Part shown: piece after piece, positions 7,471-16,914 of the stretch | Layout of the letters: every line of letters begins with the position of its first letter | Numbering within the stretch: position 1 is the first letter of the stretch | Made by a program: the position numbers and the translations under genes | Assembly (NCBI RefSeq): GCF_044385915.1 | Contig: NZ_JBISCC010000109.1 | Coordinates: forward strand, 1-64,000 | Origin: Thalassobellus citreus | Lineage (GTDB): Bacteria > Bacteroidota > Bacteroidia > Flavobacteriales > Flavobacteriaceae | Reading direction: 5' to 3' | DNA length: 64,000 nucleotides | Notes under the pieces: model-generated | Seen by the model: only the letters and a program-made list of their open reading frames with translations | Told to the model about the DNA's origin: nothing | Database searches by the model: none

Positions 7471-9184
7471 TTTATTAGTTGAAGGCATAGGTGTGCAAAA
7501 TTGGACGTACATTTTAGTAGGCGTTACATTTGCAATTTATATAGGTATCGCTATCTGGACCCGAGCAGGATCTACCAAAGAATTTTATGTTGCAGGAGGT
7601 GGTGTTTCACCTTTAGCTAACGGAATGGCAACAGCTGCCGATTGGATGAGTGCTGCGTCATTTATTTCTATGGCAGGAATCATTTCTTTTGATGGCTATG
7701 ATGGTGCTGTGTATCTTATGGGATGGACAGGAGGTTATGTGCTTTTAGCATTATTATTAGCACCATATTTAAGAAAGTTTGGAAAATTTACAGTGCCCGA
7801 TTTTATAGGAGATCGTTACTATTCTAACACCGCACGTCTAGTAGGTGTTATTTGTGCACTTTTAGTATCGTTTACGTATGTTGCAGGACAAATGAGAGGT
7901 GTAGGACTTGTGTTTTCTCGTTTCTTAGAGGTCGATATTAATACAGGTGTTATTATAGGTATGTTAATTGTATTATTTTATGCTGTATTAGGTGGTATGA
8001 AAGGTATCACATATACGCAAGTAGCGCAATACTGTGTATTAATTTTCGCTTTTATGGTACCCGTTATTTTTATATCTATTCAAATGACAGGAAACCCAAT
8101 ACCTCAATTAGGATTTGGTAGTACATTGGCAGATGGTTCAGGTACTTATTTACTAGATAAATTAGATGGCTTAAGTACCGATCTTGGTTTTGCTGAATAT
8201 ACAGAAGGTTCTAAATCTACTATAGATATTTTTGCAATTACATTTGCCTTAATGGTTGGTACAGCAGGTTTACCACATGTTATTGTGCGTTTCTTTACAG
8301 TTAAGAAAGTTAAAGATGCTCGTAAATCGGCAGGCTTAGCATTATTACTTATCGTTATTTTGTATACAGCTGCTCCAGCAGTATCTGTTTTTGCTAGAAC
8401 AAACATGATTGAAACGGTTTCTAACCAACCCTATGCTAACATGCCAGAATGGTTTAAAAAATGGGAAACTACGGGTTTAATTGTGTTTAACGATAAAAAT
8501 AATGATGGTATCATTCAGTATGTAGCCGATGAATCTGTTAATGAATTAAAAATAGATAAAGACATTATGGTTTTGGCTAATCCTGAAATAGCAAAACTAC
8601 CAAATTGGGTAATAGCTTTAGTAGCGGCAGGAGCATTGGCAGCAGCTTTATCAACAGCAGCAGGATTATTATTAGTAATTTCATCATCAGTTTCTCATGA
8701 TTTAATTAAGAAAATAGTAAATCCTAATATTTCAGAAAAAGGAGAACTAGTAGCTGCACGTTTATCGGCAGTAGTAGCAGTATGTGTTGCAGGTTATTTC
8801 GGAATTAATCCACCAGGCTTTGTGGCAGCAACAGTTGCTTTAGCCTTTGGTTTAGCCGCAGCATCCTTTTTTCCTGCCATTATTTTAGGAATTTTTTACA
8901 AAAAAATGAATAAAGAAGGCGCTATAGCTGGTATGGTTGTAGGTATTGTAGCCATGTTGTTATATATGGTGAAATATAGATTAGGCTGGTTTGATGATGT
9001 TGTACCAGACAAAAGCGAATGGTGGTTTGGTATTTCTCCCGAAGGATTCGGTACTGTTGCCATGGTTTTAAATTTTATAGTATCTATCGTTATTATGAAA
9101 TTCACACCAGATCCGCCACAAGACGTACAAGAAATTGTAGAAAACATAAGAATACCAAGTGGAGCAGGAGAGGCAACACATTAA
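7460..9184 (+). CDS. Sodium:solute symporter, VC_2705/ActP-like (probable acetate transporter)
   Basis: A 574-residue SSS-family transporter with about 13 membrane helices, expected to import acetate or a similar short monocarboxylate with sodium. The frame can be read from a TTG at 7442, but the ATG pair at 7460/7463 overlapping the DUF4212 stop is the better start (MMHSLLVEG). Family blocks include FYVAGGGVSPLANGMATAAD, SAASFISMAGII, GQMRGVGLVFSRFL and the sodium-site region AAALSTAAGLLLVISSSVSHD. A soluble loop near residue 345 contains DKNNDGIIQY, which resembles a calcium-binding loop. Position between DUF4212 and acs supports acetate as substrate; the exact substrate is inferred. Confidence 0.93.
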   Translation: MMHSLLVEGIGVQNWTYILVGVTFAIYIGIAIWTRAGSTKEFYVAGGGVSPLANGMATAADWMSAASFISMAGIISFDGYDGAVYLMGWTGGYVLLALLLAPYLRKFGKFTVPDFIGDRYYSNTARLVGVICALLVSFTYVAGQMRGVGLVFSRFLEVDINTGVIIGMLIVLFYAVLGGMKGITYTQVAQYCVLIFAFMVPVIFISIQMTGNPIPQLGFGSTLADGSGTYLLDKLDGLSTDLGFAEYTEGSKSTIDIFAITFALMVGTAGLPHVIVRFFTVKKVKDARKSAGLALLLIVILYTAAPAVSVFARTNMIETVSNQPYANMPEWFKKWETTGLIVFNDKNNDGIIQYVADESVNELKIDKDIMVLANPEIAKLPNWVIALVAAGALAAALSTAAGLLLVISSSVSHDLIKKIVNPNISEKGELVAARLSAVVAVCVAGYFGINPPGFVAATVALAFGLAAASFFPAIILGIFYKKMNKEGAIAGMVVGIVAMLLYMVKYRLGWFDDVVPDKSEWWFGISPEGFGTVAMVLNFIVSIVIMKFTPDPPQDVQEIVENIRIPSGAGEATH

Positions 9185-9194
9185 TGCTTAATTT

Positions 9195-9278
9195 GGGCGT
9201 TACCACAAGGGTCGGGCTTTCTGTTGCAAGTCCTCCCTCGTACCTCGCTGTGGGCTTTTCACGTCAATCCCTAACGCG
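9195..9278. repeat. GC-rich dispersed intergenic repeat, short version
   Basis: From GGGCGTTACC to CCCTAACGCG, bounded by a short inverted pair GCGTTA/TAACGC. It is much richer in G+C than its surroundings and related to 28273-28380 (shared blocks GGGCTTTC, CAAGTCCTC, GTGGGCTTTTCAC, CAATCC, TAACGCG). It sits between the symporter and acs genes in a 223-base spacer that otherwise shows nothing recognisable. Confidence 0.75.
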
Positions 9279-9407
9279 GGGCTAACCGCTGTTAACAGTA
9301 ATTATCAATAGCTTAATGTTCTCCACCAAAAAGGGCGACATTAAATTATTATTTTACTATTTTAGAACACAAATTCATAATACCAACAAAAACTTCAAAA
9401 TAAAACC

Positions 9408-11315
9408 ATGAGTAATTATCACATAAAACACTTAGAAGAATACTATCAAGTCTATAGAAAATCGGTTAGAGAACCAGAAAATTTTTGGGAAGAAGTAGCC
9501 GAAGAACATTTTATGTGGCGAAAAAAATGGGATAATGTTTTAAGTTGGGATTTTTCAAAACCAGAAGTAAAATGGTTTGAAGGAGCAGAATTAAACATAA
9601 CAGAAAACTGTATTGATAGGCATTTAGCAACACGTGCTAATAAAACAGCCATTTTGTTTGAACCTAACGATCCTAAAGATCCTGCAGAACATATTACATA
9701 TAAGCAATTGCACGAGCGTGTTAATCAGTTTGCTAATGTGTTAAAAGATCAAGGTATAGAAAAAGGAGATCGTGTTTGTATCTATTTACCAATGATTCCA
9801 GAATTGGCAGTTTCTGTTTTAGCTTGTGCGAGAATAGGAGCTATACATTCAGTGGTATTTGCAGGTTTTTCTGCAACAGCATTATCTACTAGAATAAATG
9901 ATTCCGATTGTAAAATGGTTATTACATCTGATGGTTCATACAGAGGAGCAAAAACTATCGATTTAAAAGGTATTGTAGATGAAGCACTAGAAAGTTGCGA
10001 TGGTGTACAATCTGTTTTAGTAGCAAAACGAATTAACACAGAAATTAATATGGAAGCGGGTCGAGACCAATGGTTGCAACCGCTTTTAGATAATGCTTCT
10101 ATAGAGTGCGACGCAGAAACAATGAATGCTGAAGATCCATTGTTTATTTTATATACATCAGGTTCTACAGGAAAGCCAAAAGGTATGGTACATACAACAG
10201 GAGGTTATATGGTGTATACAGCCTATACTTTCAAAAACGTATTTCAATACAGAGAAAATGATGTGTATTGGTGTACTGCCGATATTGGTTGGATTACAGG
10301 ACATAGTTATATTTTATACGGACCTTTAGCAAACGGAGCTACTACCGTGATGTTTGAAGGGGTGCCAAGTTATCCAGATTTCGGACGTTTTTGGGAAGTT
10401 GTAGAAAAGCATAAAGTAAATCAGTTTTACACAGCACCAACCGCTATTAGAGCTTTAGCAAAACAAGGATTGGAGTTGGTAGATAAATATGATTTGTCAT
10501 CACTTAAAGTATTAGGCTCTGTAGGAGAACCTATTAATGAGGAAGCGTGGCACTGGTATAATGATAATATTGGGAAAAATAAAAGTCCTATTGTAGATAC
10601 TTGGTGGCAAACAGAAACAGGCGGTATAATGATTAGCCCAATTCCGTTTGTAACACCAACAAAACCAACCTATGCAACTTTACCTTTTATAGGTATACAA
10701 CCAGCGTTAATGGACGAAAACGGAAAAGAATTAAAAGGTAATCAAGTAGACGGACGTTTATGTATTAAGTTCCCATGGCCAAGTATGGCACGAACTATTT
10801 GGGGGAATCATCAACGTTATAAGGACACGTATTTTTCAGCTTATGAAAATAAATATTTCACAGGTGATGGTGCATTACGCGATGAGGTTGGATATTACAG
10901 GATTACAGGTCGTGTAGATGATGTTATTATTGTTTCAGGACATAATTTAGGAACAGCACCAATTGAAGATGCTATTAACGAGCATCCAGCAGTTGCAGAA
11001 TCTGCTATTGTAGGTTTCCCTCACGATATCAAAGGAAATGCATTATACGGTTATGTTATTTTAAAAGATGTTGGTGAAACTAGAGACCATAATAATGTAC
11101 GTAAAGAAATTAACCAAATTATTACAGAACATATAGGGCCTATTGCTAAATTAGATAAAATTCAGTTTACAAGTGGTCTACCAAAAACACGTTCAGGAAA
11201 AATTATGCGTCGTATTTTACGAAAAATTGCTTGTAATGATACTAGTAATTTAGGTGATACGAGTACACTTTTAAATCCGGAAGTAGTTCAGGAAATTATA
11301 GATAATGTAAAATAG
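9408..11315 (+). CDS. acs: Acetyl-CoA synthetase (acetate--CoA ligase)
   Basis: AMP-forming enzyme turning acetate, ATP and CoA into acetyl-CoA in the cytoplasm. The 635-residue length is normal for the family. The adenylation P-loop motif YTSGSTGKPKGM is near residue 253, the aromatic block DTWWQTETGG near 403, the YFTGDGALRDEVGYY hinge region near 485, the GRVDDVIIVSGH block near 505, and the regulatory lysine in KTRSGKIMRR near 600. That lysine is the site acetylated by protein acetyltransferases in well-studied homologues, so post-translational control is possible. It lies downstream of the DUF4212/symporter pair with a repeat-containing spacer between them, and is followed by a terminator. 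With the two aconitases at 23-28 kb it feeds the TCA/glyoxylate route. Confidence 0.97.
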   Translation: MSNYHIKHLEEYYQVYRKSVREPENFWEEVAEEHFMWRKKWDNVLSWDFSKPEVKWFEGAELNITENCIDRHLATRANKTAILFEPNDPKDPAEHITYKQLHERVNQFANVLKDQGIEKGDRVCIYLPMIPELAVSVLACARIGAIHSVVFAGFSATALSTRINDSDCKMVITSDGSYRGAKTIDLKGIVDEALESCDGVQSVLVAKRINTEINMEAGRDQWLQPLLDNASIECDAETMNAEDPLFILYTSGSTGKPKGMVHTTGGYMVYTAYTFKNVFQYRENDVYWCTADIGWITGHSYILYGPLANGATTVMFEGVPSYPDFGRFWEVVEKHKVNQFYTAPTAIRALAKQGLELVDKYDLSSLKVLGSVGEPINEEAWHWYNDNIGKNKSPIVDTWWQTETGGIMISPIPFVTPTKPTYATLPFIGIQPALMDENGKELKGNQVDGRLCIKFPWPSMARTIWGNHQRYKDTYFSAYENKYFTGDGALRDEVGYYRITGRVDDVIIVSGHNLGTAPIEDAINEHPAVAESAIVGFPHDIKGNALYGYVILKDVGETRDHNNVRKEINQIITEHIGPIAKLDKIQFTSGLPKTRSGKIMRRILRKIACNDTSNLGDTSTLLNPEVVQEIIDNVK

Positions 11316-11337
11316 GTTATTAAACCAATTAAATATT

Positions 11338-11376
11338 AAACCGTATTACCATAAATTAGTGGTGATACGGTTTTTC
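11338..11376 (+). terminator. Intrinsic terminator after acs
   Basis: Stem AAACCGTATTACC (11338-11350) pairs with GGTGATACGGTTT (11361-11373) with one wobble, followed by a short T run. It separates acs from the OsmC gene. Confidence 0.8.
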
Positions 11377-11410
11377 TTTAATTAATAATTATATAAATAA
11401 AAAATGTTTT

Positions 11411-11884
11411 ATGAATCATACTTTTAAAGCTCAGGTAAATTGGGAAGCATCAAAGAATGAAACAACTACTAATTCAAGAACATTTAGTAGAGCTCATGTT
11501 GTTAAAATAGATAATAAAACTGCAGACTTAAAGGTGTCGGCTGCAAAAATGTTTAGAGGAGATAGTGAGCTTTATAACCCAGAAGATCTATTACTTTCAG
11601 CATTAGCTTCTTGTCATATGATGTCTTATTTATATGTGTGTTCGCAAAACAGTATTGAGGTTTTGTCTTATACCGATAATGCTGAAGCTATTTTAGAAGT
11701 AGAAGCATCAGGTAGTGGGCATTTTACTAAGGCAATTTTAAACCCAATAATTACAATAAAAGATGAAACAAAAAAGCAACTAGCTTTAAGTTTACACGAA
11801 AAAGCGAATAGTTTGTGTTTTATTGCTAATTCTTGTAATTTTCCTATTACCCATAATGCTCAGGTTTTAGTTGAAGATAAATAA
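11411..11884 (+). CDS. OsmC-family peroxidase-like protein
   Basis: A 157-residue OsmC/Ohr-fold protein. The two redox cysteines are in ALASCHMMSY (about residue 69) and in SLCFIANSC near residue 138; family members use such a pair to reduce organic or fatty hydroperoxides in the cytoplasm. Length is normal. It follows acs after a terminator, so it may have its own promoter, and is convergent with the exonuclease gene 47 bases away. Ohr versus OsmC subfamily cannot be settled by eye, but the motif order favours the general OsmC/YhfA-like group. A role in oxidative stress linked to growth on acetate or fatty acids would be inference only. Confidence 0.9.
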   Translation: MNHTFKAQVNWEASKNETTTNSRTFSRAHVVKIDNKTADLKVSAAKMFRGDSELYNPEDLLLSALASCHMMSYLYVCSQNSIEVLSYTDNAEAILEVEASGSGHFTKAILNPIITIKDETKKQLALSLHEKANSLCFIANSCNFPITHNAQVLVEDK

Positions 11885-11931
11885 AGTAACTTTTTATATA
11901 CTTCTTAAAGCTTATTTAAAAAAGAAAATTA

Positions 11932-12594
11932 CTATCTATTCAACAAATATCCCCAGCTTAAATGCTTCTTTTTATCAAGTCGCGATAAAATTTTAAAAAA
12001 AACAAATGCTGTAATAAGTGCGTCTCCAGTGGCAGTATGTCTATCTTCGGTAGGCACATTAAGTTCCTTACATAGATAGTCTAAAGTATAAGGTTTCGTG
12101 TTATCTTGATAAATAATATGTAATGATTTTTTGTATAAAACGCCGGTGTCTATAAACTTGTTTTTTAATTTTCCTAAACCATGTCTTAATAACATTTCGT
12201 TTATCATAGTTCTATCAAAATTGGCATGATGTGCAATTAAAACATCATTTTTAATGTAAGCCAAAAAGGTTTTTATAGCCTTTAACTCGGATACTTTATT
12301 TAGTTTTCCTTTTTTCATTAAACCGTGTATTTTAACGGTTTCAGCTTTAAAAACATCTTGTTCTAAATAAAGTTCTAGGTTCTTGTTTACATCAATTGTT
12401 TTTCCAATAAAAGATACAGCTCCAATAGATAAAACCCGATCTTCTTTTTTATCAAAACCTGTAGTTTCAGTATCAAACGCTATAAAGCGCGATGTGGTAA
12501 TATCTTCATTATTTTTATGCTTAAAATAATTAAGATATTCCAGCCAAAAATCGGGGTATTCTTTTTGCTTTTTAAAAGGCCAATTAAAATTCAT
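11932..12594 (-). CDS. DEDDh 3'-5' exonuclease (DnaQ/epsilon-like)
   Basis: A 220-residue exonuclease of the DNA polymerase III epsilon fold. ExoI is FDTETTGF near residue 45, ExoII is LIAHHANFDRTMI near 118, and ExoIII has the H-x4-D pattern in HTATGDALIT near 185, so all acidic residues and the catalytic histidine are present. It lacks the extra segment that binds a polymerase alpha subunit and is not the replicative epsilon by position. It starts one base after the CBS/DUF294 gene stop, so the two are cotranscribed. This same pair accompanies VC_2705-type symporters in other phyla, which suggests a signalling or nucleotide-turnover role rather than proofreading. Confidence 0.92.
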   Translation of the reverse strand: MNFNWPFKKQKEYPDFWLEYLNYFKHKNNEDITTSRFIAFDTETTGFDKKEDRVLSIGAVSFIGKTIDVNKNLELYLEQDVFKAETVKIHGLMKKGKLNKVSELKAIKTFLAYIKNDVLIAHHANFDRTMINEMLLRHGLGKLKNKFIDTGVLYKKSLHIIYQDNTKPYTLDYLCKELNVPTEDRHTATGDALITAFVFFKILSRLDKKKHLSWGYLLNR

Positions 12595-12595
12595 A

Positions 12596-14515
12596 TTATA
12601 TAAAGTTTTTTAAATCGAATCTTAACTTTAAGGTTTCTTGAATTTCTCTTATAGGTTTAAAGCAGCGCCTTAATTTTAATTGTTCTTCTTTAGTTAGTGT
12701 TTCTATTTTTATGAATTTCCCTGAATTATTATGAAGTAAGCCTTGTTTGGTTTTAAATTTAGATAAGGCTTTAAAAGCATAAGAACACGATTCGTAAAGT
12801 TCCTTATTGTTAGGTTCTAATTCTGCTAACTTTTCGTAACGAAGCGATGTGTTGTTAATACCTTTTATTTTTTTACTTAAAATGAGTAGTCTAGCAGCGT
12901 CAATTAAAGGCATGAGCGCTCTACTTTTTATATTGAAAAGATCTTTTTCTTCATTGTTTTTTTCAAATACAAATTGCTTAAAAAGTCCAAGAGGTGAGGG
13001 GTTTTTAAGAGCATCTCTTCCTAAGAATTTAAAAAACAAAGAGGTTTCATCAAGAGCTTTAAAAATAGAATTAGATAACTCTTCAATTAAATCTTTATTA
13101 CCATAAACACAATTAAAATCAAAAAAGATAGAGGATAGTAATATAGCTTTGTCATCTGGATTTAAAATCCAACTACTAAATTGTGATTTCCATTCTGAAA
13201 TAGATTTACACCATTCTTTATTACTCGCCATCATATCGGCTTCACAATATTCAAAACCTATTTTATTTAACGATTTGGTTACATGCTTCGCCAATTCTAA
13301 AAAGTAGGCTTGAGTTTTTTCATATTTGTCTTCATCTACATCTTCAAACACAATAGCATTGTCCTGATCTGTAAAAAGCAATTGTTCTTTTCTACCTTGA
13401 CTACCAATGGCCATCCATGAAAATGGTACAGGCGGTGGTGTAGGCATTTTTTTTAAAGCAATTTCTACAGCACGAACGGTTACGGCATCATTAATTTGTG
13501 AAATTAATTTAACAATATGAGATAAAGGAATATTCTGTTCTAAATAACTTTTAATTAATGTTTTGGCTTTTAACCTTGCTACTCTAAGTTTTTTAGTCCG
13601 TTTTGCTCGTTTTATTTCTTTTAAAATAACAGAAGGATTGTTTCCTAAGGTAACCAAAACATCATGATGGGTTAAAACACCAATTAGTTTAGAATTTACA
13701 GTACCATCTTTTGTAATGCATAAATGACCAATGCTATGTTTAATCATTTGAAGCTGTCCATCGGCAACAGTTAAATTCTTTTTGCTAGTTATAACAGGCG
13801 AATTCATAATGTTACTAACCGGTGTTTCAATAGGGAATAACCCAGTAGCAATCTTGTTTTTTATATCACTATTTGTAATAATACCAACAGGGTTTTTACT
13901 ATCGTCAACAACAATAATACAGCCAATTTTATTAACACTCATTTTAATTGCTGCATCTTTTAAAGATGAATCAATTTTACAAGTAATAGGATGTTTTGTA
14001 TAGTTAGCAGTTTGAAAGTTTACAATGTCTTGAGAATTATTAGGTAGATAATCTCCAAATATTTTTCCTGTTTCTTCAGCAGTATACGGGTCGTAAGCAT
14101 TGGTTGCAAAAGCTGTTATTAAAAACTTATAAACCTTAGCGTTATTATTAGTAACCTTTTCAAAGGTGCTAATAGGTATTGCATAAACTATAGACTCTTC
14201 GTTAGCTACAGCACTTAGTTTGTAGTTTTCTTTAGCAATAAGCGGTCTTACACCAAAAACATCGCCCGCATCACTAATATTTATAATGTCTTGAACATTA
14301 TTTTTAGTAGAATGCATTAAGGCAATACCTCCATTTCTAACCATATAAAAATGATTGTTAAAACCATCACCTTTTTTAAATAGTGAGTCTCCTTTTTCTA
14401 AATAGATAATAGAAACTTGGGTAGAAATTTCTAATAAATCTTTGTTTTTTAAAAGATTGAAAGGGGGGTAGCTTTTTAAAAAATCGTTAACACGTTCTGC
14501 TATAGAATTTTTCAA
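12596..14515 (-). CDS. cNMP-binding/CBS/DUF294 nucleotidyltransferase-like signalling protein, TTG start
   Basis: A 639-residue cytoplasmic sensor protein. Order of domains: cyclic-nucleotide-binding fold (about 15-135), a pair of CBS domains (about 160-290), the DUF294 nucleotidyltransferase-like domain (about 330-450) with the active-site pattern GSQGRKEQLLFTDQDNAIVF, and the C-terminal DUF294 helical domain (about 480-620). The GSxGRxE...TDxD pattern resembles GlnD-type uridylyltransferases, so transfer of a nucleotide to a partner is plausible but unproven. Upstream in-frame sequence hits a stop without an ATG, so a TTG giving MKNSIAERV is the likely start. It forms a two-gene unit with the exonuclease, convergent to the acetate genes; it may sense adenine nucleotides and tune acetate activation. 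Confidence 0.93.
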   Translation of the reverse strand: MKNSIAERVNDFLKSYPPFNLLKNKDLLEISTQVSIIYLEKGDSLFKKGDGFNNHFYMVRNGGIALMHSTKNNVQDIINISDAGDVFGVRPLIAKENYKLSAVANEESIVYAIPISTFEKVTNNNAKVYKFLITAFATNAYDPYTAEETGKIFGDYLPNNSQDIVNFQTANYTKHPITCKIDSSLKDAAIKMSVNKIGCIIVVDDSKNPVGIITNSDIKNKIATGLFPIETPVSNIMNSPVITSKKNLTVADGQLQMIKHSIGHLCITKDGTVNSKLIGVLTHHDVLVTLGNNPSVILKEIKRAKRTKKLRVARLKAKTLIKSYLEQNIPLSHIVKLISQINDAVTVRAVEIALKKMPTPPPVPFSWMAIGSQGRKEQLLFTDQDNAIVFEDVDEDKYEKTQAYFLELAKHVTKSLNKIGFEYCEADMMASNKEWCKSISEWKSQFSSWILNPDDKAILLSSIFFDFNCVYGNKDLIEELSNSIFKALDETSLFFKFLGRDALKNPSPLGLFKQFVFEKNNEEKDLFNIKSRALMPLIDAARLLILSKKIKGINNTSLRYEKLAELEPNNKELYESCSYAFKALSKFKTKQGLLHNNSGKFIKIETLTKEEQLKLRRCFKPIREIQETLKLRFDLKNFI

Positions 14516-14571
14516 GGGTTTATTTTTATTATTTTAAATTTAAATAACAGCCAATAATTATGAATGATTTA

Positions 14572-15186
14572 TTAAATCATTTTAAAATCTAAAAGCAATT
14601 CACCTTCAATAGCTGCTTGTAAGTGGTCTCCTTTATGAATCTCTCCAGCTCCAACAGCAGGTGTTCCTGTAAAAATTAAGTCGCCAGGTTCTAAGGTCAT
14701 GTATTGAGATGTAAAGGCAATAATTTCGTTGAAGTTATAAATCATAAAAGCCGTATTTCCAACCTGTTTTTCTTCACCGTTAATAAGTAAATTGAAATTG
14801 ATATTATCAAGTTCAGGAAAGTTTGAAACTGGTTTAAAATTAGATAAAGGCGCTGCTCCATCAAATCCTTTGCCTAAATCCCAAGGGCCTTTTGTTTCTC
14901 TACAAGCATTAAATACATCTTTGGCAGTATAATCAATACCTACTCCAATTTCTGAAATGTATGATGCTGCATCAGCGAGAGTAATGTCTTTTCCTTTCTT
15001 TCCTATTTTAATAACTAATTCAACTTCGTAGTTTAATTGGTTAGTAAAACTTGGGTAAATAACATCGTTATTGTTTTTTACAAGACTAGATTCTGGTTTA
15101 GAAAATATAATTTGTTTTCCGCTTTTATTAGCGCTAATGTCTTCTTTATTAGTTACATAGTTTTTGCCTATAGCTAGTATTTTCAT
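14572..15186 (-). CDS. Fumarylacetoacetate hydrolase family protein (FAHD1-like acylpyruvase)
   Basis: A 204-residue single-domain FAH-fold protein, the length of the FAHD1/YcgM group that cleaves acylpyruvates or decarboxylates oxaloacetate. Visible family features are the N-terminal AIGKNYVTNK, the metal-ligand region LNYEVELVIKIGKKG, GVGIDYTAKDVFNACR, KGPWDLGKGFDGAAP and the C-terminal LEPGDLIFTGTPAGVG-like block (here TGTPAVGAGE). The enzyme probably uses magnesium or manganese in the cytoplasm. It stands alone between the CBS protein (56 bases downstream) and a 158-base spacer upstream. The exact substrate is not determinable from sequence. Confidence 0.92.
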   Translation of the reverse strand: MKILAIGKNYVTNKEDISANKSGKQIIFSKPESSLVKNNNDVIYPSFTNQLNYEVELVIKIGKKGKDITLADAASYISEIGVGIDYTAKDVFNACRETKGPWDLGKGFDGAAPLSNFKPVSNFPELDNINFNLLINGEEKQVGNTAFMIYNFNEIIAFTSQYMTLEPGDLIFTGTPAVGAGEIHKGDHLQAAIEGELLLDFKMI

Positions 15187-15344
15187 TCTATTTTATTTAG
15201 TTATAATTAAGAATGTAAATTTAATAAATTATGATGGTTATAATTGTTCTATATTTAACTTCTTCATGTAAAATATTTCCAAGAATTAAATATGTGATTA
15301 TTTTAAGTAAAGAAAGAAAATTGTGATTTTAAATGAATTTCAAC

Positions 15345-16781
15345 CTATTTCGGTAATACAGTTATAATTACACGTTTGTATCTTGATAGTTTAGGGATTC
15401 CTTTGTCTGTTAATTTTAAAATGAAATGAATGGTTTCTTTTTTATCAACTTTAGGAGCTGTAATGTAAGCGGAATGGATATTTGGAGCTGTTATTTTTAT
15501 TTCTTTTTTATAAGAACTAGCTTCAACATAATTAAACCATAAAAAGCTTAAATTATCACCATCAGGATCTGTGGAATCAAAAGCATCTAAACTAACACCT
15601 TCACCAGATTTTACTGTTATTTGTTCGGGGTGCATTAATACAGGTACAGGAGGATGGTTGGCGTCTTCATAGTTTTTTATACACCAATCCATACGTGCTG
15701 AAAAATCATTTTGAAAGTCGTCTCTCCAGCGCCATAAAGTAGCTTTAAAGTCGTTAAATGTAAGCGTGTCTCTACCTATGGTACGGCCATATTCTTTTTG
15801 TATAAAAGGCGTATAATTATCATTGGCATTCGTCCATATTTTTCTAGTTTCAGGCTCAATTGGTACTATAGAGCTACCATCTTCAGTTTTAGAAAAATCT
15901 GGCTTATATAATTCATAACGTCCACCCCAAGCTCCCCATTCTGGGTGTTCAGGTTCGTTTAATCCATTAGGTATTAATGATAAAAATGCAGGAGTATCAC
16001 CTTCAACTCCCCAAGCTACATCAGGATATATAGCTCCTAGCGGCCCGTGATCTTGTTGAATATTATTTTCTAGCCATGAATTACTAATAGTGGTGTTATC
16101 TATACCTTTTATGTATGTGTTAATACCTGTCCATGTAGCATTTTTATATTCATCGCCAGGACTTATTATATAAAACAATTCGGGAAAATTATTCCGTATC
16201 CAAATACCACTATCATCTTGATCAGAAATAGTATAAACTCTAAGTTTTGAAATAAGTCTTTTAGCTTCTCTTTTACTTTTTGTTTTCTTAATTTTATATA
16301 ATGATTGTGCTAAAGTATTTACACCTCCCCAAACTGAAATCCATAATGGTCGATCATCTTTTTCTTCTAGGATTTTTATAATCCATTCAGAACCTTCAGA
16401 ATCTTTCCCTTTACCAACCCCTTTCATACCATAAACAGGTAAACCATCTTTTAGAGCAGACAGTAAATCTTGTGCAGCAGGAAAATCAGCTTCATGTTTT
16501 AATAGGTTAGGTTGTATTTTATCATAGGCACTAATAATTTTTTCTATAGAAGTAGGGTTTATCATGTTTTGATGCCAACAAGAGGTTGTAGCTACAATAC
16601 CTTTAATGTCTATTTGATTCGAGTATAGAAATAAACGAACGAAGGATTGTGTGTCATCTGGATCTGCTTCAATGTCAGATAATATAATAACTCTGTTTTT
16701 TTGCTTTGTTTGTGATGAAATAACATTTGTAAATAACATTAAAGTAATGCTTAGGTAGATGATTTTTTTAAGTAATTGCAT
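15345..16781 (-). CDS. Secreted DUF1593 protein (nucleoside-hydrolase-like, Sde182 type)
   Basis: A 478-residue exported protein. Residues 1-23 are a signal peptide ending ISSQ. The main domain (about 28-330) is DUF1593, distantly related to nucleoside hydrolases: RVIILSDIEADPDDTQS carries the aspartate cluster that binds calcium in that superfamily, and PLWISVWGGVNTLAQ is a second family block. The C-terminal 100 residues (after HPPVPVLMHPEQ) form the beta-sandwich domain found in Sde182-type proteins, which were first described as cellulose-binding. A role in plant or algal polysaccharide breakdown is therefore possible. No polysaccharide-utilisation genes (SusC/SusD) lie nearby, so the target is unknown. 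It is monocistronic by spacing. Confidence 0.88.
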   Translation of the reverse strand: MQLLKKIIYLSITLMLFTNVISSQTKQKNRVIILSDIEADPDDTQSFVRLFLYSNQIDIKGIVATTSCWHQNMINPTSIEKIISAYDKIQPNLLKHEADFPAAQDLLSALKDGLPVYGMKGVGKGKDSEGSEWIIKILEEKDDRPLWISVWGGVNTLAQSLYKIKKTKSKREAKRLISKLRVYTISDQDDSGIWIRNNFPELFYIISPGDEYKNATWTGINTYIKGIDNTTISNSWLENNIQQDHGPLGAIYPDVAWGVEGDTPAFLSLIPNGLNEPEHPEWGAWGGRYELYKPDFSKTEDGSSIVPIEPETRKIWTNANDNYTPFIQKEYGRTIGRDTLTFNDFKATLWRWRDDFQNDFSARMDWCIKNYEDANHPPVPVLMHPEQITVKSGEGVSLDAFDSTDPDGDNLSFLWFNYVEASSYKKEIKITAPNIHSAYITAPKVDKKETIHFILKLTDKGIPKLSRYKRVIITVLPK

Positions 16782-16914
16782 GGCGGTTTTTATTCCTCTT
16801 TATATTAGAGCAAACGGTTGCGTTAGTGTAAAAATACATAAAATTTTAAATTAGAAAAGAATTCACCTTCTAATTTAAGGTAAGTTAAAAGTTTGATAAA
16901 ACATTTCGATTCAA

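Noticed and set aside
9019..9285. Frame over the symporter end and the GC-rich repeat
   Set aside because: It overlaps a well-supported gene in another frame and continues into a noncoding repeat.
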